From: Alistipes sp.
GTDB taxonomy: Bacteria; Bacteroidota; Bacteroidia; Bacteroidales; Rikenellaceae
Assembly: GCA_017938765.1 (NCBI GenBank)
Contig: JAGBAX010000014.1
Span: 22,135-86,134 of the forward strand
Length of the DNA: 64,000 nt
Direction of reading: 5' to 3'
Position 1 is the first letter of the stretch. Every line of letters begins with the position of its first letter. The notes under the pieces were generated by a model, which was not told the DNA's origin, searched no databases, and was given only the letters and a program-made list of their open reading frames with translations. The position numbers were made by a program, and so were the translations under genes. Of the stretch, positions 17,405 to 25,493 are shown in pieces.

Positions 17405-18808
17405 ATGAGAAGAACTATTCTGGCACTCATTCTCTGCCTGCTATTTCCGTTTATGCAGGCCACAGCATCTGTAAGATGCAGTGATGAGGTATTTTTGCGC
17501 AGAGCATACCTTACTGTCACTGGTGCGCTACCTACGCCCAAAGAGGTTGTAGACTTTCTTGACAGCCCTGCAGAGAATAAGCGCGAAGCTCTTATTGACA
17601 AACTTATACAGAGCGAGCTTGGGCTTAAGTATATGCAGATGCGCTGGGGAGATATTCTGCGCATAAAGTCGGAGTTTCCGAGCAACCTCTGGCCAAATGG
17701 TGTGCAGGCATACAACCGCTGGATATATGAGCAGCTGATGAACAACGTTCCATACGACAAGATGGTTAGAGACCTGCTCATCTCTGCCGGTAGCAACTTC
17801 CGCGCCCCTGCAGCAAACTTCTATCGCGGATTTCAGAAGCGTACATCTAAAAACATATACGACAATATTAACCTGCTCTTTCTTGGCAACCGCGAGGTGA
17901 CAGACAACGGAAATATCTGCTTCCAACAGATAAAGTACAAGTCCACAAAGGAGTGGAAGGAGGAGATTGTATACCTTGACATACACAAGAGGGTGCCAAA
18001 TCAACTGATAGAGCTTGATGACTGCACTACAATAAAGTTGCAACCCGACACCGACTGGCGTGAGCCTTATGTCTCTTGGCTTACCTCTCCAAACAACCGT
18101 CGCTTTGCCGAGGTTATGGCAAACCGTATGTGGTACTGGGTCTTTGGCAAGGGCATTGTTCACGAGCCAGACGATTGGCGATATGACAACCCACCATCTG
18201 ACCCTCAGCTACTTAAAGAGCTGACAGACTACTTTATTGCACAGAAGTTTGACCTGCGCGCGCTGATGAAGAAGATTCTTCTCTCAGAGCAGTTTAACTC
18301 CGCAGATAACTACACCCCACAGCGTCTGCCTGCCGAGGTTATTGTTGATGCCATTGCCTCTGTGACTGGCATCTGGAGCACATACACCAGCCGCGTACCA
18401 GAGCCATTTACCGTCTATCCTCCAAAAACAAGGTCTACTCACCTTGGCGATGCGACAGTATCATCATCCGAACTGGAGTTATTTGGCAAGGTATCACGCG
18501 ATGTATCACTTGAGAGTCAGCGCAACAACAACATAACATCGCGACAGCTACTATACCTGATGAACTCATCTGCTCTTGAGTCTCGCATAAGAAAGAGTCA
18601 AGTGCTACAGCGAATATACCTCCAAAGTGCAGATATTGAGCAACTTGCACAGAGAATTACACTTCTTGTTCTATCGCGCAGAGCGACAAAGGATGAAGTG
18701 GCACTCTACAGTCAGTATATGGCACAGAATAATCTTCCACTGATGGAGGCAGCAATAGATATTATGTGGATGCAGATAAACAGCAACGAGTTCCTTTATA
18801 ACCATTAA
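17405..18808 (+). CDS. DUF1549/DUF1553 domain protein, exported, short form
   Basis: 467 residues with a signal peptide (MRRTILALILCLLFPFMQATA). Residues about 25-110 match DUF1549 (FLRRAYLTVTGALPTPKEVV, then KREALIDKLI and WGDILR). Residues about 215-440 match DUF1553 (NNRRFAEVMANRMWYWVFG, HEPDDW..PPSDPQLLKELTDYF, ALMKKILLSEQFN). These domains are typical of large Planctomycete proteins of 700-1100 residues that also carry a haem-binding PSD1 domain; this one has no CxxCH and is half the size. Function unknown in the family; genetically always paired with DUF1501, as here, 11 bases downstream. Confidence 0.85.
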   Translation: MRRTILALILCLLFPFMQATASVRCSDEVFLRRAYLTVTGALPTPKEVVDFLDSPAENKREALIDKLIQSELGLKYMQMRWGDILRIKSEFPSNLWPNGVQAYNRWIYEQLMNNVPYDKMVRDLLISAGSNFRAPAANFYRGFQKRTSKNIYDNINLLFLGNREVTDNGNICFQQIKYKSTKEWKEEIVYLDIHKRVPNQLIELDDCTTIKLQPDTDWREPYVSWLTSPNNRRFAEVMANRMWYWVFGKGIVHEPDDWRYDNPPSDPQLLKELTDYFIAQKFDLRALMKKILLSEQFNSADNYTPQRLPAEVIVDAIASVTGIWSTYTSRVPEPFTVYPPKTRSTHLGDATVSSSELELFGKVSRDVSLESQRNNNITSRQLLYLMNSSALESRIRKSQVLQRIYLQSADIEQLAQRITLLVLSRRATKDEVALYSQYMAQNNLPLMEAAIDIMWMQINSNEFLYNH

Positions 18809-18819
18809 TTGGCAATGTT

Positions 18820-20088
18820 ATGAGAAAGATATATCTACTTATACTACTGCTTGCCGTAACACTCAGTGCGGAGGCTCAACGAGCAAAGTCTGTGATACTT
18901 GTCTACCTTGACGGTGGCCCTGCGCAGACCGACACCTTCGACCCTAAGCCAGAGATGGGGCGAAATTATCACGGCAACTTTAAGGGCGTATGCAAGACTA
19001 ATGTAGAGGGCATTGAGATTGGCGAGAAGCTCCCACTGCTGGCTACTATGGCAGACAAGTACACCCTTATCCGCAGCCTTACACACGGCAGTAATGCCCA
19101 CGAAACGGGTCACTACGCAATGATTACGGGTGATACGTCGGGCGGAGCTGTTGTCTACCCATCATTTGGAGCGGTGATATCTTACATAAAAAGGGATACA
19201 TACAAGGGTATTTTACCGTGCTATATATCCGTCACAAGCGCAAATAGCCGCTTTAACGAGGGTGGATTTTTAGGCAACCAGTACAAATCTTTTGATACGG
19301 GCGGAAAACCAGAGTCTTCAGAGTATGAGGTTGAGGGTATTGTAAACAAGCACATTGATCGCCAGAGAATGGATAGCCGAATGGCTCTACTCAATAACTT
19401 TGAGGGCAAAGGTATGGATAAGCAGACTATAGACTCTCTGCGTGGCGTAAATATGGAGTTCATATGGGGAGAAAGTCGCGAGGTGTTCAACCTCAAAAAC
19501 GAGCCAGACTCAGTAAGGCAGAGATATGGCAAATCTCGCCTTGGTCAGTCCTGCCTTGTTGCCAGACGACTTGTTGAGGCGGGTGTGCCATTTGTAAATG
19601 TCCGCACAACGGGTTGGGATACCCACAAGAAGCACTTCTCAAAGATGAACACCATGCTTGCAGTCCTTGATAGAGCACTCTCGGCACTTATTGCCGACCT
19701 TGACAGCCGAGGGTTACTTGACAGCACCATTATTCTATGTGGTGGCGAGTTCGGTCGCTCGCCAAAGGTGCTGTGGGAGGCCCCTTGGAATGGAGGTCGC
19801 GCACACTTTGGTGCAGCCTTTAGCTATCTTGTTGCAGGTGGTGGTTTCCAGGGTGGCAAGGTGCTTGGAGCCACAGATAAGACCGGAGAGAAGGTTGCCC
19901 AGCGACCTGTAAGCCCTTGTGATTTGATAGGCACTGTATACCTACTTATGGGTATTGACCCTTACGGAACACTTCCGCACGTATCCGAGGGCGAGCTGCC
20001 GATACTTCCGTCGTTGCTTGATAGTAAGAAGAGTCACGGACTGCTTTACGAGATTATTGACATAAAAAAGCCTGACCATGAAAAGTAG
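18820..20088 (+). CDS. DUF1501 domain protein, exported
   Basis: 422 residues with a Sec signal (MRKIYLLILLLAVTLSAEA). DUF1501 belongs to the alkaline phosphatase/sulfatase-like superfamily. Visible signatures are YLDGGPAQTDTFDPKP near the N-terminus, LPLLATMADKYTLIRSLTHG, the metal-site-like ETGHYAMITGD, TTGWDTHKKHFSKM and CGGEFGRSPKV. Members often carry a Tat signal; this one does not. It overlaps the next gene by 11 bases. Substrate unknown; with the DUF1549/1553 neighbour it may act on an exported polymer or surface ligand, which is inference from Planctomycete gene pairing. Confidence 0.87.
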   Translation: MRKIYLLILLLAVTLSAEAQRAKSVILVYLDGGPAQTDTFDPKPEMGRNYHGNFKGVCKTNVEGIEIGEKLPLLATMADKYTLIRSLTHGSNAHETGHYAMITGDTSGGAVVYPSFGAVISYIKRDTYKGILPCYISVTSANSRFNEGGFLGNQYKSFDTGGKPESSEYEVEGIVNKHIDRQRMDSRMALLNNFEGKGMDKQTIDSLRGVNMEFIWGESREVFNLKNEPDSVRQRYGKSRLGQSCLVARRLVEAGVPFVNVRTTGWDTHKKHFSKMNTMLAVLDRALSALIADLDSRGLLDSTIILCGGEFGRSPKVLWEAPWNGGRAHFGAAFSYLVAGGGFQGGKVLGATDKTGEKVAQRPVSPCDLIGTVYLLMGIDPYGTLPHVSEGELPILPSLLDSKKSHGLLYEIIDIKKPDHEK

Positions 20089-22159
20089 AAGAATCATTCT
20101 GACAATACTCTGCGCCATTATTTCAACAACTCTCTATGCGCAGAAGCTTTCACTTGGCTATCTCTACCCTGCAGGTGGTCAAGTTGGTACTACCGTTGTA
20201 ATTGAGGCAGGTGGACTGAATATCAACAAGGCAACAAAGGTGCTATTTAACCATCCAGGAATTACTGCCGACATAGAGCCTGTGAAGGAGAGCGCAGCAG
20301 CAAAGCGCAAGCGCAGAAGACTCAATGACCAGAGCAGTCCACAGCTTGCCGACAGAGTAAAGCTGACAATCAAGATTGACAGCACTGTACCTTGCGCGAT
20401 GTACGACCTGCGACTGCAAGGGCCAAGTGGAGTATCCAATATGCTACCATTTGAGGTGGCATCATATCCCAACTTTGTTGAAAACAAGAGGGCCTCTGAG
20501 CGCAATCCAAACATTGTTCCATCACTCCCTGCGGTACTCTGCGGATATGTTACCCCTGGAGGTGTTGACCGCTTCCGCTTTGAAGGTTGTGCGGGACAGA
20601 CTATTGTAGCGACAGTCAAGGCGCGACAGCTTGTGCCATATATCGCTGATGCCGTACCAGGATGGTTTCAACCAGTGCTGAAGATTGTAGATTCGGATGG
20701 TCGTGAGGTGGCATACTCTGACGACTACCACCACAATGTAGACCCAGTGATTATCACAACCCTACCAAAGGACGACAACTACACAATAATTATCCACGAT
20801 GCTATCTATCGTGGTCGTGAGGATTTCAACTACCGCATACATCTTGGCCAGATACCATTTGTTACGGGTCGCTACCCTGCTTATGGCACTGTGGGCAAGA
20901 GCGTTAAGCAACGTATTACGGGCGTAAACCTCGGCACAACGACTGCAAAAGTGAAGGTCAGAAAGGCGGGATACAACCAGATAACCTTTACAAACGACAT
21001 TGGCACATCTGACGCCGTATCGTTCTACGCGCTGCCGAAGGGTGTAAAGCATATCCAAGGCAAGGAGGGGGCTATGCTCAACATTGGAACGGCCATATCG
21101 GACTCTCTTACAACGACCTCTCGCATTAAGCGATACCGCATAAGCGCCCAGATGCGCGAGCCGATTATTGTTGAGCTTATTGGTCGCAGAAATGGCTCAA
21201 GAATAGATGCTGTTATGCGCTTGAGAGATGGTTATGGCAAAGTTGTAGCCAAGGCGGATGACAAGGAGGACCCTATGCAGGGAATGATGACCTTCCACGC
21301 AGACCCAGTGCTTAAATACACACCTAAGCGCACTGAAGTAATGATTCTTGAGGTTGAAGACCTCTATCAGGGCTATGGCGAAGATTACCACTACCTACTC
21401 AGGCGACATAGTCAGCTACCATCGTTCAACGCCTTTGTTTCCCCTGCAAATATAACCGTTCCAGCAGGTGGTACATCAACTTTCCGCGTAGATATCACTG
21501 GAAAGGTTAAGCGACCTGCAAACCTTATTGTAGAGGGGCTACCAAAGGGCTTTACAACAAGTAGCCTTAATCTGTTAGCTGGTCGTAGATGGAACGTATC
21601 TATAACCGCGCCAAAGGATGCTACAGTAGAGCGTTTCCCTATTGAGGTTAATCTTGAGTATGCGACAAAGGATAGTCGTGCAACAGCCAAAGTAGTGCCA
21701 GTAGACAATATGATGCAGGCATTCTACTACACCCACTACATTCAGGCAGCAGAGTTAGCGCTTGATGTTACTCAACCATCGCCATACCGTATGAGCGTAG
21801 ACTTTGATGTAGAGAATGAAGTTCCATTCGCATTTAGCAACGAGCATATTCCAATTAAGATTATCGTTGATAAAGACCCAGGCTTTAATGACCCTATAGA
21901 GCTTGTAATGGGTGTTAAGCATAGAGTCTTTACCCTTGACCCAGTGACTATACTACCAGAGGAGAGGGAGAAGATTATCTACCTCAAGCTCAACCACACT
22001 GCCTTAGAGCGATTTAAGGGCAGAAAGAATCCGCCATTCTGGCAGATGAACATTGTCGGCACTGTCAAGGGAGAGATTACCAAGCAGGGTAAGCGAACAT
22101 TCCAAAATGCAAAGTACCGCGAGATGACACCTTACTTTATCCTACGGCTTATGAAATAA
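20078..22159 (+). CDS. Large exported protein with Ig-like and PPC-type domains
   Basis: 693 residues, signal peptide MKSRRIILTILCAIISTTLYAQ. The mature N-terminus (LSLGYLYPAGGQVGTTVVIEAGG) is the IPT/TIG-like opening seen in DUF1501-linked Planctomycete proteins. Residues about 145-250 look like a pre-peptidase C-terminal (PPC) beta-sandwich (GGVDRFRFEGCAGQTIVATV, LKIVDSDGREVAYSDD, DNYTIIIHDAIYRG). Further beta-sandwich segments follow (PANITVPAGGTSTFRVDITG), with no catalytic motif. A lysine/arginine run (AKRKRRRL) near residue 73 is odd for an exported protein. Probably the binding or scaffold partner of the two upstream proteins. Confidence 0.7.
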   Translation: MKSRRIILTILCAIISTTLYAQKLSLGYLYPAGGQVGTTVVIEAGGLNINKATKVLFNHPGITADIEPVKESAAAKRKRRRLNDQSSPQLADRVKLTIKIDSTVPCAMYDLRLQGPSGVSNMLPFEVASYPNFVENKRASERNPNIVPSLPAVLCGYVTPGGVDRFRFEGCAGQTIVATVKARQLVPYIADAVPGWFQPVLKIVDSDGREVAYSDDYHHNVDPVIITTLPKDDNYTIIIHDAIYRGREDFNYRIHLGQIPFVTGRYPAYGTVGKSVKQRITGVNLGTTTAKVKVRKAGYNQITFTNDIGTSDAVSFYALPKGVKHIQGKEGAMLNIGTAISDSLTTTSRIKRYRISAQMREPIIVELIGRRNGSRIDAVMRLRDGYGKVVAKADDKEDPMQGMMTFHADPVLKYTPKRTEVMILEVEDLYQGYGEDYHYLLRRHSQLPSFNAFVSPANITVPAGGTSTFRVDITGKVKRPANLIVEGLPKGFTTSSLNLLAGRRWNVSITAPKDATVERFPIEVNLEYATKDSRATAKVVPVDNMMQAFYYTHYIQAAELALDVTQPSPYRMSVDFDVENEVPFAFSNEHIPIKIIVDKDPGFNDPIELVMGVKHRVFTLDPVTILPEEREKIIYLKLNHTALERFKGRKNPPFWQMNIVGTVKGEITKQGKRTFQNAKYREMTPYFILRLMK

Positions 22160-22161
22160 AT

Positions 22162-22192
22162 AAAAGAGTTGTGGTAGTCCCACAACTCTTTT
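22162..22192. terminator. Bidirectional terminator between convergent genes
   Basis: Stem AAAAGAGTTGTGG / CCACAACTCTTTT with a TAGTC loop; A and T runs at both ends serve the plus-strand operon and the minus-strand stub gene ending at 22191. Confidence 0.9.
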
Positions 22193-22496
22193 ACTTATAC
22201 AAGTAGCGCTTAATAGACCCCTTCGGTGTCTTCTCTAACGGCTCAAAGCGAAGTTGATAGTTTGCTACAGCCTCATATGCAGGGATTACCTCATTAAGGC
22301 GTTTGAGGTTCTCTGCCATAAGGGTATTTAGGCTATGGCTGTCTATATGCTCTATAGCGTCAAGATCTGGAACAATGATTGCCACAAGGTGATTATCTCG
22401 CTGAACTACAATAGATTCGCTAACATATGGAAGTGTGTTGAGTATAACCTCTATCTCCTCAGGGAAGATATTCTGGCCATTTGTCGTAAGGAGCAT
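22191..22496 (-). pseudogene. C-terminal domain of an AMP-forming acyl-CoA ligase (truncated)
   Basis: 101 residues that match only the mobile C-terminal domain of long-chain acyl-CoA synthetases: TTNGQNIFPEEIEVILNTLPY, a VAIIVPD strand and the terminal A10-like motif EKTPKGSIKRYLYK with its catalytic Lys. The 400-residue adenylation core (P-loop-like TSGTTGxPK, YGxTE) is absent upstream, where the S26 peptidase gene lies 4 bases away. It keeps an ATG and an intact frame, so it may be an expressed stand-alone domain, but a remnant left by deletion is more likely. Confidence 0.7.
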
Positions 22497-22500
22497 ACTC

Positions 22501-22914
22501 TTACTTAGGTGTTATACGACGGAAAATAGCAAGAGGAAAACGGCGCACACGACGCATAGCCACCCAAATTTTAGCAAAGAAAAGATGTAGTGCCGAGCAA
22601 TCCACTATACCGTAGACTTTGTTTTTTGGCATAGTCTCTGTGCCATAAATATTTCCATCGCCAAGGAGTGTTACACTATCCCCCTCAAGGGCTATAATAC
22701 GATGTATAACAAAGTGTTGGCCTGCATCTGCAAAGACCACATTGTAGCGCACAAAATCCTCACTTTTTATTGGTCGCAGGTTTACCGTACTTCCGCTAAT
22801 AAAGAAAGGCAACATACTCTGCCCCTTGACTGTAACTCTTACTGTTTGCCCCTCAAGCAGGATATCTCTGACGACAGAGAATGTTGCGACATTTGCCACA
22901 CTTTTTTCATTCAT
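22501..22914 (-). CDS. S26-family (SipW/ER-type) signal peptidase-like protein
   Basis: 137 residues from the ATG at 22914 (MNEKSVANVATF); the longer reading frame to 22980 would overlap the upstream gene by 62 bases and is rejected. The catalytic Ser is S33 in VKGQSMLPFF. HFVIHRIIALEGD supplies His 71, as in the Ser-His type of S26B peptidases (SipW, archaeal, ER), and LLGDGNIYGTE is the final conserved box. No clear transmembrane anchor is seen. In Bacteroidota such short peptidases are often found with HprK-like kinases and ABC exporters, as here, suggesting leader removal from an exported peptide. Confidence 0.75.
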   Translation of the reverse strand: MNEKSVANVATFSVVRDILLEGQTVRVTVKGQSMLPFFISGSTVNLRPIKSEDFVRYNVVFADAGQHFVIHRIIALEGDSVTLLGDGNIYGTETMPKNKVYGIVDCSALHLFFAKIWVAMRRVRRFPLAIFRRITPK

Positions 22915-22918
22915 AGCC

Positions 22919-23791
22919 CTACTTCTTAAAGATTGTACTATACGACAACTCTGCCGCTGCGGCATCAGGCAGGCACTCAAGGTGGAACACTGGCACAGAC
23001 GAAATCATATCCGACAGGGTGTCACAAATATTATCCTGCAACTTTTCATCATATGCAAAGGCTGGTGGGCACGATGGCAACAGCGCACCTATGGCATTGA
23101 GCACTGGCAGACGATGAATCTTGTTGTATGGTGCTTGCGAGAGGCGCATAAATCCGCGAATATGATAGCTCAGATTGCGATAGCAAGGGGTCTTTCCGCT
23201 CCAAGGAGAGCCAAAAGCTGTCGGAACACCATCCACAAGGCGAATAATCGGGCTATCGTCATTAAGGAGCGTAGTGCCTGCAATATGTTCACGCCAAAGT
23301 CGTGTATGAGTACTCTTTCCTGTGCCCGACTCGCCGAGGCAGAGCACCGCCCCGCCATCCTTAACAAGAACGGACGAGTGAATAGCAATAGCCCCAAGCG
23401 GAACTGTACACAGCCCAAACATCATCCACAGTCCAAAGCGCAACAGTGAAACATCAACCTGGTCAAAGAGTCCATAGTTAGCCTTTACCACGCCACCCTC
23501 CTCCTTAACAAAGAGGTATGACTGATTATCCTTAGCCATCTCAAAGAGGTAACCGGAGCCATAGCTATAGAGTGTACACCGTGCAAGCTCATTCTCAAAG
23601 TCAAAAGTTGATAACTCAGTAAGGTCAAACTCCTGCTTGACAATTTCTGTCTCGGTGAACAGTTCCATATCGGCTCTCTTATCCGGCTCTGCATCTACCA
23701 CAAAGGGAGCAAATCCCCTAACACCTGCTGCCACAACATCCGAGTGGCGACCCGTAGTTCTAATTCTATACTGTGCTACTATATACTCCAT
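22919..23791 (-). CDS. HPr kinase-like (HprK-related) protein
   Basis: 290 residues. The P-loop GESGTGKST is at residues 153-160 and is preceded by AIHSSVLVKDGGAVLCL; LLNDDSPIIRLVDG is the conserved Asp-rich strand, and GSPWSGKTPCYRNLSYHIRG matches the K-loop region of Bacteroidota HprK-related proteins. Unlike true HPr kinase there is no PTS context. Relatives in lasso-peptide and other RiPP clusters phosphorylate a peptide residue. Here it lies 4 bases after an ABC exporter and 4 bases before an S26 peptidase, so peptide modification is a reasonable inference; no precursor peptide is visible. Confidence 0.8.
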   Translation of the reverse strand: MEYIVAQYRIRTTGRHSDVVAAGVRGFAPFVVDAEPDKRADMELFTETEIVKQEFDLTELSTFDFENELARCTLYSYGSGYLFEMAKDNQSYLFVKEEGGVVKANYGLFDQVDVSLLRFGLWMMFGLCTVPLGAIAIHSSVLVKDGGAVLCLGESGTGKSTHTRLWREHIAGTTLLNDDSPIIRLVDGVPTAFGSPWSGKTPCYRNLSYHIRGFMRLSQAPYNKIHRLPVLNAIGALLPSCPPAFAYDEKLQDNICDTLSDMISSVPVFHLECLPDAAAAELSYSTIFKK

Positions 23792-23795
23792 AATC

Positions 23796-25493
23796 TTACT
23801 TTAATGTTATTACTCTATCACAATATCCAAGTGAGCTCTCACGGTGAGCAATGACAACGATTGTCAGCGCCTCATTACTCCGAGCAAGCTCTACAATAGC
23901 CTCATTTATACTCTGCTCCGTTTGATTATCCAAAGATGATGTTGCCTCATCAAAGAATAGCACCTGCGCACCCTTATACAGCGCGCGGGCGATGCCTATT
24001 CGCTGACGCTGACCGCCCGAAAGGAGTGCTCCACACTCGCCAATACGAGTATCAAGTCCATTTGGTAGCATAGCGACAAACTCCGACAGAGATGCTGCCT
24101 CAACAGCCTTCACCACACGCTCCATATCTATATCCTCAGCCTTACAGCCAAGGGCAATGTTGGCAAGAATAGTGCTATCTGTAAGGAATACACTCTGCGA
24201 CACATAGCCGATAGAGTTCTGCCACATTCGGCGGTTATCGGCAGTAAGAGGCTGACCATCAATAAGTATCTGCCCCTCTGTCGGCAAGTAGAATCCCAGT
24301 AGCAGATTAAACAGCGTAGTTTTTCCCGCGCCAGAGCGACCATTGATACCAATCTTCTCGCCCTTGCGGATAGTAAAATTGAGGTCTGTAAAGAGTGGCG
24401 ACTGACTATCCTCAAACTTAAAGCCGAGATTTTCAACCTCAATAGAGTGGGTAAAGTCAAGCTGCTCACTGACGACATTCTCCACATCCACTGGCTCTGA
24501 AATATCTGCCGAGGCAATAATATCAATAGCAAATCGGTTATAACGGAGCGAGGTCCACGCACCCATAATTGCACGCACAGATGGCATAAGCCTTAGTGCC
24601 GCAACAGCAAAAACGCCAAACAGTATCTTCAAGCTACCGCTATCAAGTCCTACACACAAAACTACCATCAGCGCCATACCCGCAGCAAGACCAATCTCTG
24701 TAAAGAGCTGTGGCAGAGTAGATATAGTAGCATTCTTTGCCCCGACACTAACCATAGTATCGGTATTGTCATCAAACTGGCGGAGCATACTGCTAAAGGC
24801 GTTGTTAATCTCTATATCTGCATAGCCACGATAGGTCTCAACCGTATCGCGAAACTTACGGCGGTGCGCCTCATTCTCTATTGTTCCATAGTTATTGACT
24901 CTATCCTTAATAAGGGCGAAGTAGAGCCACACCGCTGGAATAAAAATCGCCACAGTAAGCAGTGCTGCAAGTGGGCTATAGAGAGCTATAGAGCCAAAGA
25001 GCAACACAAAGAGTATCGCCTCGCTCAGTAGCACAGCCATAGGACGAAGCACTCCAGAGACGAAGGTATAGCAGACCACATTGACATTACGCGACAGAAC
25101 TGCCGAATTTGAGGCTTTGATAAACGACAATCCGCGATTAAAGTAGTCAATATATAGGTTGCGCGACAAGTAGCGATAGAGCGAGTAGATATAATCCCTC
25201 TCAAAGCGATAGAGCAGCAGGTTTATGCCACACTTGATAGCGATAAAACCGACCACAGAGGCGGCCACAGCCACAACAAACGACATCTCGGAGGTAAAGC
25301 CGAAATAGTTGTAAGCCCCTGAGAGCAGACTATTACTCTGAATGCTCTGGCTATCCAGAATAAGGTAGAGCACTGGGAGCAGTGCTGCAAGACCCAAAAA
25401 GTTGAGTAGCGCGCGGATAAAAATCGTAACGCTCACCCACACACCCTTTGCCCTAAACGAGCGCGGTATAATATTTAACACTCCTAACTTCAT
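23796..25493 (-). CDS. ABC transporter, fused permease and ATPase
   Basis: 565 residues. The N-terminal half has about six membrane helices of the type I exporter fold (for example FLGLAALLPVLYLIL and FVVAVAASVVGFIAI). The C-terminal ATPase has Walker A GRSGAGKT, Q-loop SQSVF, signature LSGGQRQRIGIARAL, Walker B VLFFDEATSSLD and the H-loop IAHR. No N-terminal peptidase C39 domain is present, so leader cleavage would need a separate enzyme, and an S26-like peptidase is two genes downstream. It overlaps the upstream helicase gene by four bases (ATGA). Confidence 0.92.
   Translation of the reverse strand: MKLGVLNIIPRSFRAKGVWVSVTIFIRALLNFLGLAALLPVLYLILDSQSIQSNSLLSGAYNYFGFTSEMSFVVAVAASVVGFIAIKCGINLLLYRFERDYIYSLYRYLSRNLYIDYFNRGLSFIKASNSAVLSRNVNVVCYTFVSGVLRPMAVLLSEAILFVLLFGSIALYSPLAALLTVAIFIPAVWLYFALIKDRVNNYGTIENEAHRRKFRDTVETYRGYADIEINNAFSSMLRQFDDNTDTMVSVGAKNATISTLPQLFTEIGLAAGMALMVVLCVGLDSGSLKILFGVFAVAALRLMPSVRAIMGAWTSLRYNRFAIDIIASADISEPVDVENVVSEQLDFTHSIEVENLGFKFEDSQSPLFTDLNFTIRKGEKIGINGRSGAGKTTLFNLLLGFYLPTEGQILIDGQPLTADNRRMWQNSIGYVSQSVFLTDSTILANIALGCKAEDIDMERVVKAVEAASLSEFVAMLPNGLDTRIGECGALLSGGQRQRIGIARALYKGAQVLFFDEATSSLDNQTEQSINEAIVELARSNEALTIVVIAHRESSLGYCDRVITLK

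Noticed and set aside
22826-23449. 207-codon open frame antisense to the HprK-like gene
   Set aside because: It spans two convincing minus-strand genes and has shadow-frame composition.
22919-23791. True HPr kinase/phosphorylase of the PTS
   Set aside because: No PTS genes nearby, and the motifs match the HprK-related group found with ABC exporters.
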